The notes beneath the pieces are model-generated. The model was not told where the DNA came from. It did no database searches and worked only from the letters and a program-made list of their open reading frames with translations. The translations under genes were made by a program, and so were the position numbers. Shown one piece after another: positions 50,225-59,540 of a stretch of 64,000 nucleotides of DNA; position 1 is the stretch's first letter; each line of letters begins with the position of its first letter. This DNA comes from Clostridiaceae bacterium. Its GTDB lineage: Bacteria > Bacillota > Clostridia > Peptostreptococcales > Natronincolaceae. The stretch is from NCBI GenBank assembly GCA_018432235.1, contig JAHDLO010000010.1, forward strand, positions 372,001 through 436,000. Direction: 5' to 3'.

Positions 50225-51273
50225 CACTCCACCATCTTCCACTCTAACGGAGTGCCACGTTCAATTGACATTGTCGCCTTTCGGCCTAAAATATCATCAA
50301 TGTATTTAGGGGCTATTCCATAAGCAGGCCTTATAATCCTAATATTTTCCTCAGAAAAAACTTCATTTTGCGCTATATCTTTGACGACAAAAATCGATCT
50401 TCTGAAAATTTTACTCTCCTGCTCTTTTTTTGATACTTCATAGTTCACTTGACCAATTGCCCTTTCAACGGAGCGTATATCTTCCACCATATTCTTAAAC
50501 TCCTGCGGCTCCATAGAAAATGAAGCGTCTGGATTTTCAATCTCTCTGCTAATACAATAATGCTTTTCAATTACCTTCGCTCCCATGGCAACAGCAGCAA
50601 CAGCAGCTAAAGAGCCCATAGAGTGGTCCGACAGCCCAGTAATGACATTAAAGGTATCGCTTAAATGCTTGATTATCTTTAAATTCATATCTTCTGGAAT
50701 TGCGGGATATGCACTGGAGCACCGCAAAAGACAAAGCGCTTCATTCCCTGCGGATTTTATTGCAGCTACAGCCTCTTCTATTTCTTCTAATGTCGCCATA
50801 CCAGTAGACATAACGATAGGTTTTTTCTTTTGAGCTATGTATTTTATTAATGGAATATCTGTTACTTCAAATGAAGCTATTTTATAAAATTTTACCCCCA
50901 GCTCTTCTAGAAAATCTACTGAGGATTTATCAAAAGGTGTTGACAAAAAGTCTAACCCAATTTTTTCTGCTTCTTCCTTCAATCGACCCTGCCATTCCCA
51001 AGGTGTATAAGCTTTTTGATATAATTTGTATAGATTTTCACCTGACCATGTACCTTTCTTAATCTGAAACCATCTTTTATCAGAATCAATTGTCATAGTG
51101 TCAGGTGTATAGGTTTGAATTTTAATACAATTAGCTCCTGATTCTTTTGCGGAATGTATTATATCTATTGCACGATTTATGTCTCCGGCATGATTGGCGG
51201 ACATCTCTGCTATGATATAGGTTGGATATTCCTCTCCAATATAATTATTAGCTATCTTTATACGCCTTGTCAT
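50224..51273 (-). CDS. pseI: Pseudaminic acid synthase PseI
   Basis: A 349-residue NeuB-family enzyme that condenses 2,4-diacetamido-2,4,6-trideoxy-L-altrose with PEP. The N-terminal TIM barrel has ANHAGDINRAIDIIHSAKESGANCIKIQTYTPDTMTID and TGLSDHSMG, with the metal-binding His of this family in IEKHYCISREIENPDASFSM. A C-terminal SAF/antifreeze-like domain (ENIRIIRPAYGIAPKYIDDILGRKA) completes it. The Pse-type rather than Neu-type assignment comes from the operon. Confidence 0.95.
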   Translation of the reverse strand: MTRRIKIANNYIGEEYPTYIIAEMSANHAGDINRAIDIIHSAKESGANCIKIQTYTPDTMTIDSDKRWFQIKKGTWSGENLYKLYQKAYTPWEWQGRLKEEAEKIGLDFLSTPFDKSSVDFLEELGVKFYKIASFEVTDIPLIKYIAQKKKPIVMSTGMATLEEIEEAVAAIKSAGNEALCLLRCSSAYPAIPEDMNLKIIKHLSDTFNVITGLSDHSMGSLAAVAAVAMGAKVIEKHYCISREIENPDASFSMEPQEFKNMVEDIRSVERAIGQVNYEVSKKEQESKIFRRSIFVVKDIAQNEVFSEENIRIIRPAYGIAPKYIDDILGRKATMSIERGTPLEWKMVE

Positions 51274-51298
51274 TTATCTCACCTCTTTAACTAATTAA

Positions 51299-51751
51299 CT
51301 AATCTAATGTCTTAATATATGAAACGTAATCCTCACTTAAATATTCCCTATAGCCAGCCTTTTTAAAAGCTCTTCTTGATGGCTTATTTGTTGCTTTTAC
51401 CTTGCCAACAAGCTGTGAGATATTTATCTTATCTATAAATATCTGTTCCTCCAATATTCTAATTAAATCTGTGCCATATCCCAAGCCACGATATTTTCTT
51501 GCAATACTATAATCTATTATTCCAGTACCCTCACAAATATCTATTCTAATCTGACCAATAGGAACAGCATCGTTGTAAAGAATGTAAATGAAAGTATTTT
51601 GAGAATTAAGCTTCTCATTAAACCATTTATTGTGTTCTTCATATTTTACTTTCGAAGAATTAAATGCATTAGATCTGACCTCATTGTCATTCACCCATTC
51701 AAATAGAAGGGCACAATCTTCACCACTTACAGGTTTTAGATATAATCCCAT
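51299..51751 (-). CDS. pseH: Pse N-acetyltransferase PseH (GNAT)
   Basis: A 150-residue GNAT enzyme, expected to acetylate the 4-amino group of UDP-4-amino-4,6-dideoxy-L-AltNAc. Typical motifs are the ARKYRGLGYGTDLIRILEEQIF acetyl-CoA loop, and VKATNKPSRRAFKKAGYRE near the C-terminus. VNDNEVRSNAFNSSKVKYEEHNKWF matches PseH/RimJ-like N-termini. It lies between pseI and pseF in the operon. Confidence 0.88.
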   Translation of the reverse strand: MGLYLKPVSGEDCALLFEWVNDNEVRSNAFNSSKVKYEEHNKWFNEKLNSQNTFIYILYNDAVPIGQIRIDICEGTGIIDYSIARKYRGLGYGTDLIRILEEQIFIDKINISQLVGKVKATNKPSRRAFKKAGYREYLSEDYVSYIKTLD

Positions 51752-51772
51752 ATACTGTCCCTACCTTTTTAA

Positions 51773-52516
51773 CTAAGTATTACATACCTTTTTCTGCTCA
51801 ACACCTTCGTTAATTTTAAATATTTCGGGATGGCTATCAAAGAGTTCTAAAATATCATTCATATAAAAATTGTTTGTTTCCTTATACAATTGCTTGTATA
51901 TAAAGGCAATTAATTGAAAATCCTCATGCGTATCTAGTGTCCATCGATATTTTGAAAGGTCCACATTATTTTTATAATAGAAAACCCTTTCGCTTCTTTC
52001 ATACAAATATGGTGTGACATGCTCCCTTTGATAAGGCTTAGCAGCGTTTAAATACGCTTCTTCCAACATATCAAAAGAAAAAACTTCTGTGTCTAAGCCT
52101 CTGGGATAGGTCCTATTAAATAGGTCCGCTCCTGCATTAGTGACTATGTCAAAATTATTATCTAGATAATAGCGTACTAGCTCATCTACTACTATAGGGT
52201 CAATCAACGGACAGTCTGATGTAATCCTGACTATCACATCGCTTCTATTCTCTTTTGCTGCTAAATAGTATCGGCTTAAAACATCATCTTCACTACCTCT
52301 GTATATCCTTACGCCACATTTAGTTGCTTCTTCAACTATAGGATTGTCATGATCCAGTAAGGTTGTTGCTATGATTATATCATTAACCATATCAGCCTGC
52401 TTAACTCTTTCTATAACATGCTGCAATACAGTTTTTCCCTCTAATTTCATCAGCACCTTGCCAGGTAATCTTGTAGAACCCATACGGGCCTGAATAATAG
52501 CAGTTACCTTCTTCAT
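51773..52516 (-). CDS. pseF: Cytidylyltransferase, PseF/SpsF type
   Basis: A 247-residue nucleotidyltransferase that would activate pseudaminic acid as CMP-Pse. VTAIIQARMGSTRLPGKVLMKLEGKTVLQHVIERV is the SpsF/NeuA-like N-terminal signature, and RITSDCPLIDPIVVDELV holds a likely metal-binding Asp. ATG 52516 is behind AAGGGTGGG. It is of the SpsF group rather than classical NeuA, which is common in Firmicutes Pse clusters. Confidence 0.88.
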   Translation of the reverse strand: MKKVTAIIQARMGSTRLPGKVLMKLEGKTVLQHVIERVKQADMVNDIIIATTLLDHDNPIVEEATKCGVRIYRGSEDDVLSRYYLAAKENRSDVIVRITSDCPLIDPIVVDELVRYYLDNNFDIVTNAGADLFNRTYPRGLDTEVFSFDMLEEAYLNAAKPYQREHVTPYLYERSERVFYYKNNVDLSKYRWTLDTHEDFQLIAFIYKQLYKETNNFYMNDILELFDSHPEIFKINEGVEQKKVCNT

Positions 52517-52533
52517 AGTTCCCACCCTTATAA

Positions 52534-53724
52534 TTACTTTTTATAGTATTTAATTACTTTAACTACAGCATTTATAACGTCATTAGCATCAGTACTTGAC
52601 ATTTGAGGATACAAAGGCAATGTAATTATTCTTTCATATAATGCTTCTGCATTTGAACATAAACCTCTGGGGTATCCTAACTTTTGATAATATGGCAGAT
52701 AGTATACAGGTATATAATGCACATTAACACCTATATTTTCTGCCCGCAAAGCATCAAATATTTCTCGTCTTCCTACCCTTAGTAAGTCTAAATTTAATTG
52801 CAAGACATATAAATGCCAGCTTGAAGCACAATCCCTATGCTGAAATGGGGTGATAAGCTCACCGCATCCTTCAAAAGCCTCATTATATTGTCTGGCTATT
52901 TCTTTGCGTTTTTCAACAAATGAGTCCAACCTCTTTAGCTGACTTATGCCAAGGGCTGCCTGAATATCAGTTAAACGATAATTATAGCCCAGCTCTAATT
53001 GCTCATAATACCACGGGCCTTCATTTGAAAGCATTTTATTGGTATCTCTGGTAATACCATGGCTTCTAAAGAGACTTAGCTTATCATATAGCTCCTTTGA
53101 ATTTGTGGTTATTATACCGCCCTCTCCGGTGGTCACGTGCTTAACCGGATGGAGACTAAACTCCGTCATATCAGCTATGGAACCTATTTTTTGATTTTTA
53201 TATGATGCTCCTAAGGCATGGGCAGCATCTTCAATTACTACCAGATTATGCTTTTTAGCAATAGCCATAATATCCTCTAACAATACAGGCTGTCCGGTAA
53301 AATCCACCGGAATAATCGCCTTAGTTTTGGATGTAATCTTTTTTTCTAAATCATTTATATCAATATTATAGGTTTTAGGGTCTATATCTGCAAACACAGG
53401 TGTTGCTTTTTGATATAATATACAGTTGGCTGAAGCAGCAAAGGTGAGTGGGGTAGTTATTACCTCATCCCCCTCTTTAATTCCTGCAGCATAGCAAGCC
53501 GCATGTAATGCAGCTGTTCCATTTGATACTGCTACGGCATACTTTGCATTTACTTTTCCTGCGAAATCTGCTTCAAATTCTGTTATTGTCGGCCCTGTGG
53601 TTAGAAAGTCGCCCTTTAAAGCCTTGACAACTGCATCAATATCCTCGTCATTTACCCACTGTCTGCCATAGGGTAATAATTTTTCTCTTACAGGTTTCCC
53701 ACCCTCTATTGCCAAAATTTCCAT
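52534..53724 (-). CDS. pseC: UDP-4-amino-4,6-dideoxy-L-AltNAc transaminase PseC
   Basis: A 396-residue DegT/DnrJ/EryC1-type PLP aminotransferase. The PLP lysine is in FSLHPVKHVTTGEGGIITT, with the AVSNGTAALHAA and VIEDAAHALGASY motifs. The PseC-specific phrase LLPYGRQWVNDEDIDAVV is seen at the N-terminus. It uses glutamate to aminate the 4-keto product of PseB. The start ATG 53724 follows GGAAG; a GTG nine bases upstream is weaker. Confidence 0.95.
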   Translation of the reverse strand: MEILAIEGGKPVREKLLPYGRQWVNDEDIDAVVKALKGDFLTTGPTITEFEADFAGKVNAKYAVAVSNGTAALHAACYAAGIKEGDEVITTPLTFAASANCILYQKATPVFADIDPKTYNIDINDLEKKITSKTKAIIPVDFTGQPVLLEDIMAIAKKHNLVVIEDAAHALGASYKNQKIGSIADMTEFSLHPVKHVTTGEGGIITTNSKELYDKLSLFRSHGITRDTNKMLSNEGPWYYEQLELGYNYRLTDIQAALGISQLKRLDSFVEKRKEIARQYNEAFEGCGELITPFQHRDCASSWHLYVLQLNLDLLRVGRREIFDALRAENIGVNVHYIPVYYLPYYQKLGYPRGLCSNAEALYERIITLPLYPQMSSTDANDVINAVVKVIKYYKK

Positions 53725-53747
53725 GAAACACACTTCCTTTACAGGCG

Positions 53748-54761
53748 TTATTCTTCCAGCTTAAGATGCTTTATTCGCTGTTTTAGTTCTTCTATATCTA
53801 ACCATTGACTGTTATTTCCGGAGTTGTATTCAAAGCCTTCTTCGATTAAAACCCCACCTTCTGTGAAATGGTTCTGATGCTTCCACCAATCGAAGCAGGG
53901 ATAAATAATATAATGCTTCTCATATTCGTAGGTATTTCTAGAATCATCTCTGGTCACCATTACCTCATGAATCTTCTCACCCTCACGAATACCTACCTCT
54001 ATTAAATCACAGGTTGGCAGCATAGCTTTGGCTAAATCTGTAATTTTGAATGAAGGGATTTTCGAGATATAGGTTTCCCCTCCCCTTGATTCTTGTAAAG
54101 CTTTAAACACCAAATCAACCCCTTCTTCCAGTGTGATCCAGAATCTGGTCATCCTTGAATCTGTAATAGGCAAGGTTGTTTCGCCTTTATCGATCAAGCT
54201 TTTAAAGAAGGGTATGACAGAACCTCTGCTGCCGGCAACATTGCCATACCTAACCACAGAAAATATAGTTCCCTTATCTCCTGAATAGGCATTGGCTGAA
54301 ACAAAAAGCTTATCGGATACCAGCTTTGTTCCGCCATATAAATTGATTGGATTAACCGCCTTGTCGGTAGAAAGAGCCACAACCTTTTTTACTCCCCTGT
54401 CTAATGCTGCATCAATCACATTTTGAGCACCATGTATATTGGTTTTTATAGCCTCAAAGGGGTTATATTCGCATGCCGGCACCTGCTTCATAGCAGCAGC
54501 ATGAATAACATAGTCTATATCCTTAAAGGCCCTATACAAACGGTCCTTGTCCCTTACATCCCCTATAAAAAACCTGAGCTTAGACATTTGCTCTTGGTTA
54601 AATTTTTGGGCTAACCTATTTTTTAAGATAAATTGCTTATATTCATCACGGGAATAGATTACTATTCTCTTAGGATTAAATTTCTCCAAAACCATTTCAA
54701 CAAATTTCTTACCAAAGGAGCCTGTCCCTCCTGTGATTAATATAGAAGAATTATTTAACAT
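53748..54761 (-). CDS. pseB: UDP-GlcNAc 4,6-dehydratase (inverting) PseB
   Basis: A 337-residue extended SDR enzyme. The Rossmann motif SILITGGTGSFGKKF is at the N-terminus, the AALxAMKQVPACEYNPFEAIKTNIHGAQNVI block follows, and the active-site YGGTK near ALSTDKAVNPINLYGGTKLVSDKLF has a Tyr-x-x-x-Lys. It makes UDP-2-acetamido-2,6-dideoxy-L-arabino-hexos-4-ulose, the first step. Two ATGs adjoin at 54764 and 54761; I choose the second from GGGTGAT spacing. Confidence 0.94.
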   Translation of the reverse strand: MLNNSSILITGGTGSFGKKFVEMVLEKFNPKRIVIYSRDEYKQFILKNRLAQKFNQEQMSKLRFFIGDVRDKDRLYRAFKDIDYVIHAAAMKQVPACEYNPFEAIKTNIHGAQNVIDAALDRGVKKVVALSTDKAVNPINLYGGTKLVSDKLFVSANAYSGDKGTIFSVVRYGNVAGSRGSVIPFFKSLIDKGETTLPITDSRMTRFWITLEEGVDLVFKALQESRGGETYISKIPSFKITDLAKAMLPTCDLIEVGIREGEKIHEVMVTRDDSRNTYEYEKHYIIYPCFDWWKHQNHFTEGGVLIEEGFEYNSGNNSQWLDIEELKQRIKHLKLEE

Positions 54762-54815
54762 CATATCACCCGTTCCTTCCGATAAAATAGGCTGTTATTA
54801 GACTAACTACTGCAA

Positions 54816-55160
54816 TTAATTACTTTTTAGATTAGCTTGCCATTCTTGAATCAGAGGCATTGCTTCATATTCCAGTAAATCCGCTAGCAATCCATAGTCC
54901 TTATTTTCCATAGATGCTATCATATCCTTTATAAATTCAATATTATCTATCTTAATCGCATGCAGTCCAGAATTCATTGTTAATGTAATAGACTCTATTG
55001 ACCAGTTTAGCCCCTCGACTATAAGCTCCAGATATCTGATGCCTTCTATCTCATTGTTTTCTCTCAATAATTCAATACATGTTCTAATACCCTTATCCAG
55101 CTTGGGCAAATATTCCTTTAATGATATAATAGTCTCATTTTCCAATAGCTTAGTATCCAC
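54816..55160 (-). CDS. Small helical protein between maf and pseB
   Basis: A 114-residue protein of unknown function. It is mostly helical and acidic, with the repeated pattern LELIVEGLNWSIESITLTMN and KDYGLLADLLEYEAMPLIQEWQ. It overlaps the maf stop by 11 bases and so is translated with it. Similar small genes near maf in flagellar glycosylation loci are known, but I cannot name the family. No motif is visible. Confidence 0.75.
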   Translation of the reverse strand: MDTKLLENETIISLKEYLPKLDKGIRTCIELLRENNEIEGIRYLELIVEGLNWSIESITLTMNSGLHAIKIDNIEFIKDMIASMENKDYGLLADLLEYEAMPLIQEWQANLKSN

Positions 55161-57051
55161 TAACTACACCTCCTAAAAATTCACGCATTTTATTTAAATA
55201 CTCTTCAAAGAGCTCATCCACCATGTCAATGCATCCTATAATTCCGTTGTATAGTAATGAATTGCCCTTAATGATCCTTAAGCCCATCTCCTGCTCTGTT
55301 TCATCGGGTCTTTCAGCACGAAATAAGGAAAAATCTGCCTCTACAATTTTTCTTTGTAATATTAATTCAATAAAGGAAGTGCTTTCCTCTTGCTTTTTGA
55401 TGTACCGATCTAAAGTATTTAGCTTCGATAATAGCTGTTTGATTTTTTTTGAGTGCAATTTGTTGTCTTTATATATTTCTTCTAACTCACATAAATGCTT
55501 AACGGCCAGCTGTGCCTTTTTCTTAATATTTGCTAATTCCTCTCCCGCCGCTGTATGCTTTAACAATATACCTTCTAATTCTTCCTTTGAGAAGGGCAAT
55601 TCCTTTTCCAATATTTCCTGTATCTTTTTCTCTATTGAATGCTCTGTAATGCAGTACTGATCCTTAACAGCTCCTAATGTCATTACCTCAGTGCCCTCAA
55701 TATAAGCGCCGCCTTCTGTAGCATTTATAAAATGCCTCATGCCCATCTGTGTTTTAATAACATCCTGAAACCATATAAGGTAGCTTCTGTACACGGGGTC
55801 AGTTTTTACCTTCTCCTCATAATTACCCTTTACCATAACATATTGCTTTTGTGTCTTTCCTACTAATTTCTCATGGTGTCTTTGAAAGGTTTCTTCATCA
55901 TACATGGTGCCGACAGCATGGGTTCTTTCCTCAGTAAAGGCCAAATCTTGCCCTATGAAAACAACCGGATCAGCACCTACATAGCAAGCCATCGAAAAGG
56001 CTGCTGTTGCAACAGAACCCCCTACAGGCATTATTGTATTCATATTTTTTTCTTCAAAAAGTTTTGTTAGCTCATCGCCCTTAGTAAAAAATATTTTTTT
56101 CCCCTGATGGCCCTTAATAATTTTTTCATTGGATAAGTTTTGAAAAACCATAGGTATGTCACTACATTCAATTCCACTGAATTTCTCATAGGTCAAAACT
56201 CCCCCATCGATAGTAAATACTAAATGAGGTTTGATATTATTTTTCAACAGCACCTTTAATGCAGAATCCGTTGATAATATTAACGCCTTATTCTTTAGTT
56301 CAGCCAATAGGTGAACATTTTTGTTTAGCGAGGGGCCTGCTGATACTATGATTGCAGGGATATTTTTAAACTCATCTAAAAAATATGTTAATGGTGTACT
56401 TTTGAATATATAAGGCATATTTTCAAAATAATTCACCTGCCAGTCATTACTGAAACGCACCTTAGTATTTTCATTGATATGATTAATTGATATTGTCTCT
56501 CTTAATGCCTGTATAGTATCCTCCAGCTCTGCTGGAAAAATATTTTTGTAATTTGATATATATAAAAATTCTATTGAATTCATTCTTTTCCAATCTAAAT
56601 ATGAATCTATAATTGATTTAGTGGTAGCCTTATCTTTAAAGGCATGTAGACAAACCCTTTTATCTGAAATAATCTCTGTATAATCCCATAAGCATATAAG
56701 CTCTTGAAATAATGAATAATCTGGCAACACCACCAGTATTTTTGCATCAGCAGAAACGGTATCAAGTATTTCCCTAATGTGATAACCCAAACCAATGCCA
56801 AATACTACTATATTTTTGGTTGCAGCCGTTATATCTTTTGTTAAACGCTTAGCCTCTTCCAAAGGCTTATATTTACTATGAATATAAAATTGTTGCCCTT
56901 CTCTTTCTAATAAGAGTGCAGGCACAGCTTCCTTTGATTCCGTCAACTTCACTTTAAAGTTAACATCTGCTAACTCCTTCATTTTTGTAATATCCCAACC
57001 CAAATCCCTCAGCATATCTAAGTTTTTATTCAAAATATGTTTATCCTCCAA
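55150..57051 (-). CDS. maf: Motility accessory factor Maf, flagellin glycosyltransferase-like
   Basis: A 633-residue protein with the Maf/MptE-like domain (PF01973 type): PAIIVSAGPSLNKNVHLLAELKNKALILSTDSALKVLLKNNIKPHLVFTIDGG, then PVGGSVATAAFSMACYVGADPVVFIGQDLAFTEERTHAVG. An N-terminal Rossmann-like stretch holds IVVFGIGLGYHIREIL. The C-terminal 180 residues are helical. Maf proteins transfer pseudaminic or legionaminic acid to flagellin Ser/Thr. It starts at TTG 57051 behind AGAGGTG. Confidence 0.93.
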   Translation of the reverse strand: MEDKHILNKNLDMLRDLGWDITKMKELADVNFKVKLTESKEAVPALLLEREGQQFYIHSKYKPLEEAKRLTKDITAATKNIVVFGIGLGYHIREILDTVSADAKILVVLPDYSLFQELICLWDYTEIISDKRVCLHAFKDKATTKSIIDSYLDWKRMNSIEFLYISNYKNIFPAELEDTIQALRETISINHINENTKVRFSNDWQVNYFENMPYIFKSTPLTYFLDEFKNIPAIIVSAGPSLNKNVHLLAELKNKALILSTDSALKVLLKNNIKPHLVFTIDGGVLTYEKFSGIECSDIPMVFQNLSNEKIIKGHQGKKIFFTKGDELTKLFEEKNMNTIMPVGGSVATAAFSMACYVGADPVVFIGQDLAFTEERTHAVGTMYDEETFQRHHEKLVGKTQKQYVMVKGNYEEKVKTDPVYRSYLIWFQDVIKTQMGMRHFINATEGGAYIEGTEVMTLGAVKDQYCITEHSIEKKIQEILEKELPFSKEELEGILLKHTAAGEELANIKKKAQLAVKHLCELEEIYKDNKLHSKKIKQLLSKLNTLDRYIKKQEESTSFIELILQRKIVEADFSLFRAERPDETEQEMGLRIIKGNSLLYNGIIGCIDMVDELFEEYLNKMREFLGGVVSGY

Positions 57052-57086
57052 GCGCCATCACACCTCTAACATATAATAATTGATGT

Positions 57087-57119
57087 AAATAAAGCTGACC
57101 AATTCGGTCAGCTTTATTT
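57087..57119 (-). terminator. Terminator of the main flagellin gene
   Basis: AAATAAAGCTGACC (57087-57100) and GGTCAGCTTTATTT (57106-57119), a 14-bp stem 23 bases beyond the stop codon. Confidence 0.9.
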
Positions 57120-57141
57120 ATCTTTGCTTTTGCTTAAGATA

Positions 57142-57984
57142 TTATCTTAATAATTGAAGTACTCCTTGAGGAGCTTGATTAGCTTGAGCTAACATAGCTG
57201 TAGCTGCCTGTTGAAGGATATTAGTTCTTGTGAAGTTCATCATTTCCTTCGCCATATCTGTATCTCTGATACGAGATTCAGAAGCCTGCAGGTTTTCAGA
57301 TGCTACATCAAGGTTTTTGATAGTATGCTCTAATCTGTTTTGAGTAGCTCCAAGCTTTGCTCTTTCAGCTGAAACAGCTTCCAATGCATTGTTTATAGTA
57401 GTTATTACTTCACTAATAGATGCACCTGTAGTAGCTGTTCTAACAATACTACCAACTTTAGCAGCATCTACGCTAAGAGTCGTAGCTGTCATGTCACCAA
57501 TAGCAAATTCAATGCTTTGACCTTCATTTGCACCTACTTGAAGGTATACTTCAGATAAAGAGCCGTCTAGTAGAGTTTTCTTGTTAAACTCAGTTTTTTC
57601 TGTAATTGCAGTAATTTCCTCTGATAATTGATCTAACTCATCAGCAATTTTCGCTCTGTCATCTGCATCATAAGTATCGTTTGATGCCTGAACAGCAAGC
57701 TCTCTCATTCTTTGAAGCATAGCATGAGTTTCAGTTAATGCACCCTCAGCTGTTTGAATCATAGAAATACCATCTTGAGCATTTCTAGAAGCTTGGTTTA
57801 AGCCTCTGATTTGCCCTCTCATTTTTTCAGAGATAGCAAGACCTGCTGCATCATCAGCTGCTCTGTTGATTCTTAAACCAGAAGATAACTTCTCTACTGC
57901 CTTTGATTGGTCAGTACCTGTAAGCTTTAACGCTCTGTGGGAGTTGATTGAAAGCATGTTGTTATTAATTACCATGTTACTCAT
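57142..57984 (-). CDS. hag: Main flagellin
   Basis: A 280-residue flagellin. The N-terminal D0/D1 ([51 protein letters not shown]) and C-terminal ([57 protein letters not shown]) halves are well conserved. The variable middle is short. It lies after csrA with its own sigma-D promoter, a 115-base leader holding a CsrA site and a strong AAGGAGG. It is the likely acceptor for pseudaminic acid made by the neighbouring cluster. Confidence 0.97.
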   Translation of the reverse strand: MSNMVINNNMLSINSHRALKLTGTDQSKAVEKLSSGLRINRAADDAAGLAISEKMRGQIRGLNQASRNAQDGISMIQTAEGALTETHAMLQRMRELAVQASNDTYDADDRAKIADELDQLSEEITAITEKTEFNKKTLLDGSLSEVYLQVGANEGQSIEFAIGDMTATTLSVDAAKVGSIVRTATTGASISEVITTINNALEAVSAERAKLGATQNRLEHTIKNLDVASENLQASESRIRDTDMAKEMMNFTRTNILQQAATAMLAQANQAPQGVLQLLR

Positions 57985-58020
57985 TATAAATTCCTCCTTG
58001 AATTTTATTTATTAAACCCT

Positions 58021-58032
58021 GACATCCATGTC
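58021..58032 (-). promoter_or_regulatory. CsrA-binding hairpin in the flagellin leader
   Basis: GACATGGATGTC on minus is a palindrome with GGA in the tip. It matches the CsrA consensus RUACARGGAUGU in ACAUGGAUGU with one mismatch. It lies 37 bases before the ATG, and a second GGA site is in the AAGGAGGA ribosome binding site. The hairpin at 58051-58091 (AAAATTCTC / GAGAATTTT) is also in the leader. Confidence 0.75.
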
Positions 58033-58105
58033 TAGGCTTTAAACTATGCAAAAATTCTCTTTCATTGCCGGCTATAGAAAGGAGAATTTTCTACTTACAC
58101 TATAT

Positions 58106-58132
58106 ATATCGGTTTTCAATCGTGTAACTTTA
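58106..58132 (-). promoter_or_regulatory. Sigma-D promoter of the main flagellin
   Basis: TAAA (58129-58132), 15 bases, ACCGATAT (58106-58113) on minus. The transcription start is near 58099. Confidence 0.85.
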
Positions 58133-58174
58133 TAGGGTATTTTAGTTTTTTTTGATTTTTTTTGTATTTCTTAG

Positions 58175-58408
58175 CTAATCTCTATTTTCTTTGAAGAAAT
58201 CCTTTAAACCCTCTAGATTTTTTATCGGGGTACTGGCTGCCTTGTTTTCTAATAAAACCTCTGTATAAATTTCCTTACGAACAATTTCTATGGTTTTGGG
58301 AGCTGATATACCAATTTTTATCTTGCCCTCTTCTATGCCGAGAATCTTGATTTCTATATCCTTTCCCAGCATGATACTTTCATCTACTTTTCTGGTAAGC
58401 ACCAGCAT
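58175..58408 (-). CDS. csrA: Carbon storage regulator CsrA
   Basis: A 77-residue RNA-binding protein. [48 protein letters not shown] is the whole canonical beta-barrel dimer with the RNA-binding Arg at the C-terminal edge of the core. The C-terminal tail ([21 protein letters not shown]) is longer than in Enterobacteria. It binds the hag leader and is titrated by FliW, which is encoded 12 bases upstream. Confidence 0.97.
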   Translation of the reverse strand: MLVLTRKVDESIMLGKDIEIKILGIEEGKIKIGISAPKTIEIVRKEIYTEVLLENKAASTPIKNLEGLKDFFKENRD

Positions 58409-58420
58409 TGGCTATCCCTC

Positions 58421-58864
58421 CTATCCCACATTTTTCATTTCTTCTAATATTAGATGCTTAGTATGATATTCATTGCTGTCCAGCACCACTTGCTTACCCT
58501 GCATGCTTTTTATATTAATCACAATGGGTGCCAATAGGTTTGCTGTCATTTTACTAATATCCTCTGGTATGACGACTACTGAAAAGACAGCTACATCCTC
58601 CGGCTTTTCAATTACTAATTTATCCACAACAGTTTTATTTAGCTCAAAGCTGTAGTTTTTCTTGAACACAAAGGGGTCCAGGAGTACAAATGCCAGATCC
58701 TCTTTTTCTGCGGATTGCATCCAATAAAAGGGCACCTCTAATCCTTCACTTTTTATGATCACGAATTTTTTATAATCTTCAAAGCCCGGCAAACCATCAT
58801 GAAACGTAATAGTTTCTTCATCTTTTATTTTTATCTCACCAAAATGACTTGTGTAAAGATCCAT
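58421..58864 (-). CDS. fliW: Flagellar assembly factor FliW
   Basis: A 147-residue protein that sequesters CsrA when flagellin is low. ITFHDGLPGFEDYKKFVIIK and KEDLAFVLLDPFVFKKNYSFEL are typical FliW blocks, with the VVVIPEDISKMTANLLAPIVIN end. ATG 58864 is behind GGGAGG; an ATG 15 bases upstream has poorer spacing. It is operonic with csrA. Confidence 0.96.
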   Translation of the reverse strand: MDLYTSHFGEIKIKDEETITFHDGLPGFEDYKKFVIIKSEGLEVPFYWMQSAEKEDLAFVLLDPFVFKKNYSFELNKTVVDKLVIEKPEDVAVFSVVVIPEDISKMTANLLAPIVINIKSMQGKQVVLDSNEYHTKHLILEEMKNVG

Positions 58865-58954
58865 ATCTCTTCCTCCCATTTTAGGTATATCAACAATTTA
58901 TTCATAAAATCCTGTTCATCAATGTCAGCTAACATCTTATGTTTTTTTGAAATG

Positions 58955-59524
58955 CTATCCGCCCAAAACATTGATCCCCTTGCCTACATAGTCGATATTT
59001 ATGTAGTTCTTCTGCTTAATATATATTGCCACATCGCCTCGTTGATAATGTATTCTTGGTTTAGAATTATGTACACTGACATCAACTAAACCCGTTTGAA
59101 GGCTGCTCTTAACCTCGCCCTGTATAACGGTTATTTCGGGTCGGCTCTTGGGTACCACACCAACATTAAACCGTTGCTCTGAGAAGGTTCGGCTTTTCCG
59201 CTTTGCTATACGTGCGATGGCTGATCCCTTATGCTGTATCGCCGCCATTTCCCTTCCTTCATCTGCTATTCTGGCAATAGCCCTTAGAGCTGCCTGCTTG
59301 CCCTTCATGGCATATTTTTGTGAAAGCTCCATACTGCTTTTAAGACCAGCCTCCGAAAAACATCGTCGCTGGTCTATATAAAGTATAGCGTCTTCACTTT
59401 GCAAATGCAAAACAGGCTCCGTTGTTCTCAGCCTCATGGGCCACTGATTCTGACTCATGTCATAGCGGCCCTGAGTTGTGTTTATTCCTATTTGTGCACT
59501 TTGTGTTGTAATTCTTAAATCCAT
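58955..59524 (-). CDS. DUF6470/YviE-like flagellar-operon protein
   Basis: A 189-residue protein found between flgL and fliW, as is yviE in B. subtilis. The N-terminus LRITTQSAQIGINTTQGRYDMSQNQWPMRLRTTEP and the end YQRGDVAIYIKQKNYINIDYVGKGIN are the family's conserved blocks. It is beta-rich at both ends with a helical centre (KSSMELSQKYAMKGKQAAL). Its function is unknown, and the location points to flagellar assembly. Confidence 0.9.
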   Translation of the reverse strand: MDLRITTQSAQIGINTTQGRYDMSQNQWPMRLRTTEPVLHLQSEDAILYIDQRRCFSEAGLKSSMELSQKYAMKGKQAALRAIARIADEGREMAAIQHKGSAIARIAKRKSRTFSEQRFNVGVVPKSRPEITVIQGEVKSSLQTGLVDVSVHNSKPRIHYQRGDVAIYIKQKNYINIDYVGKGINVLGG

Positions 59525-59540
59525 AGAATCACCACCTGAG

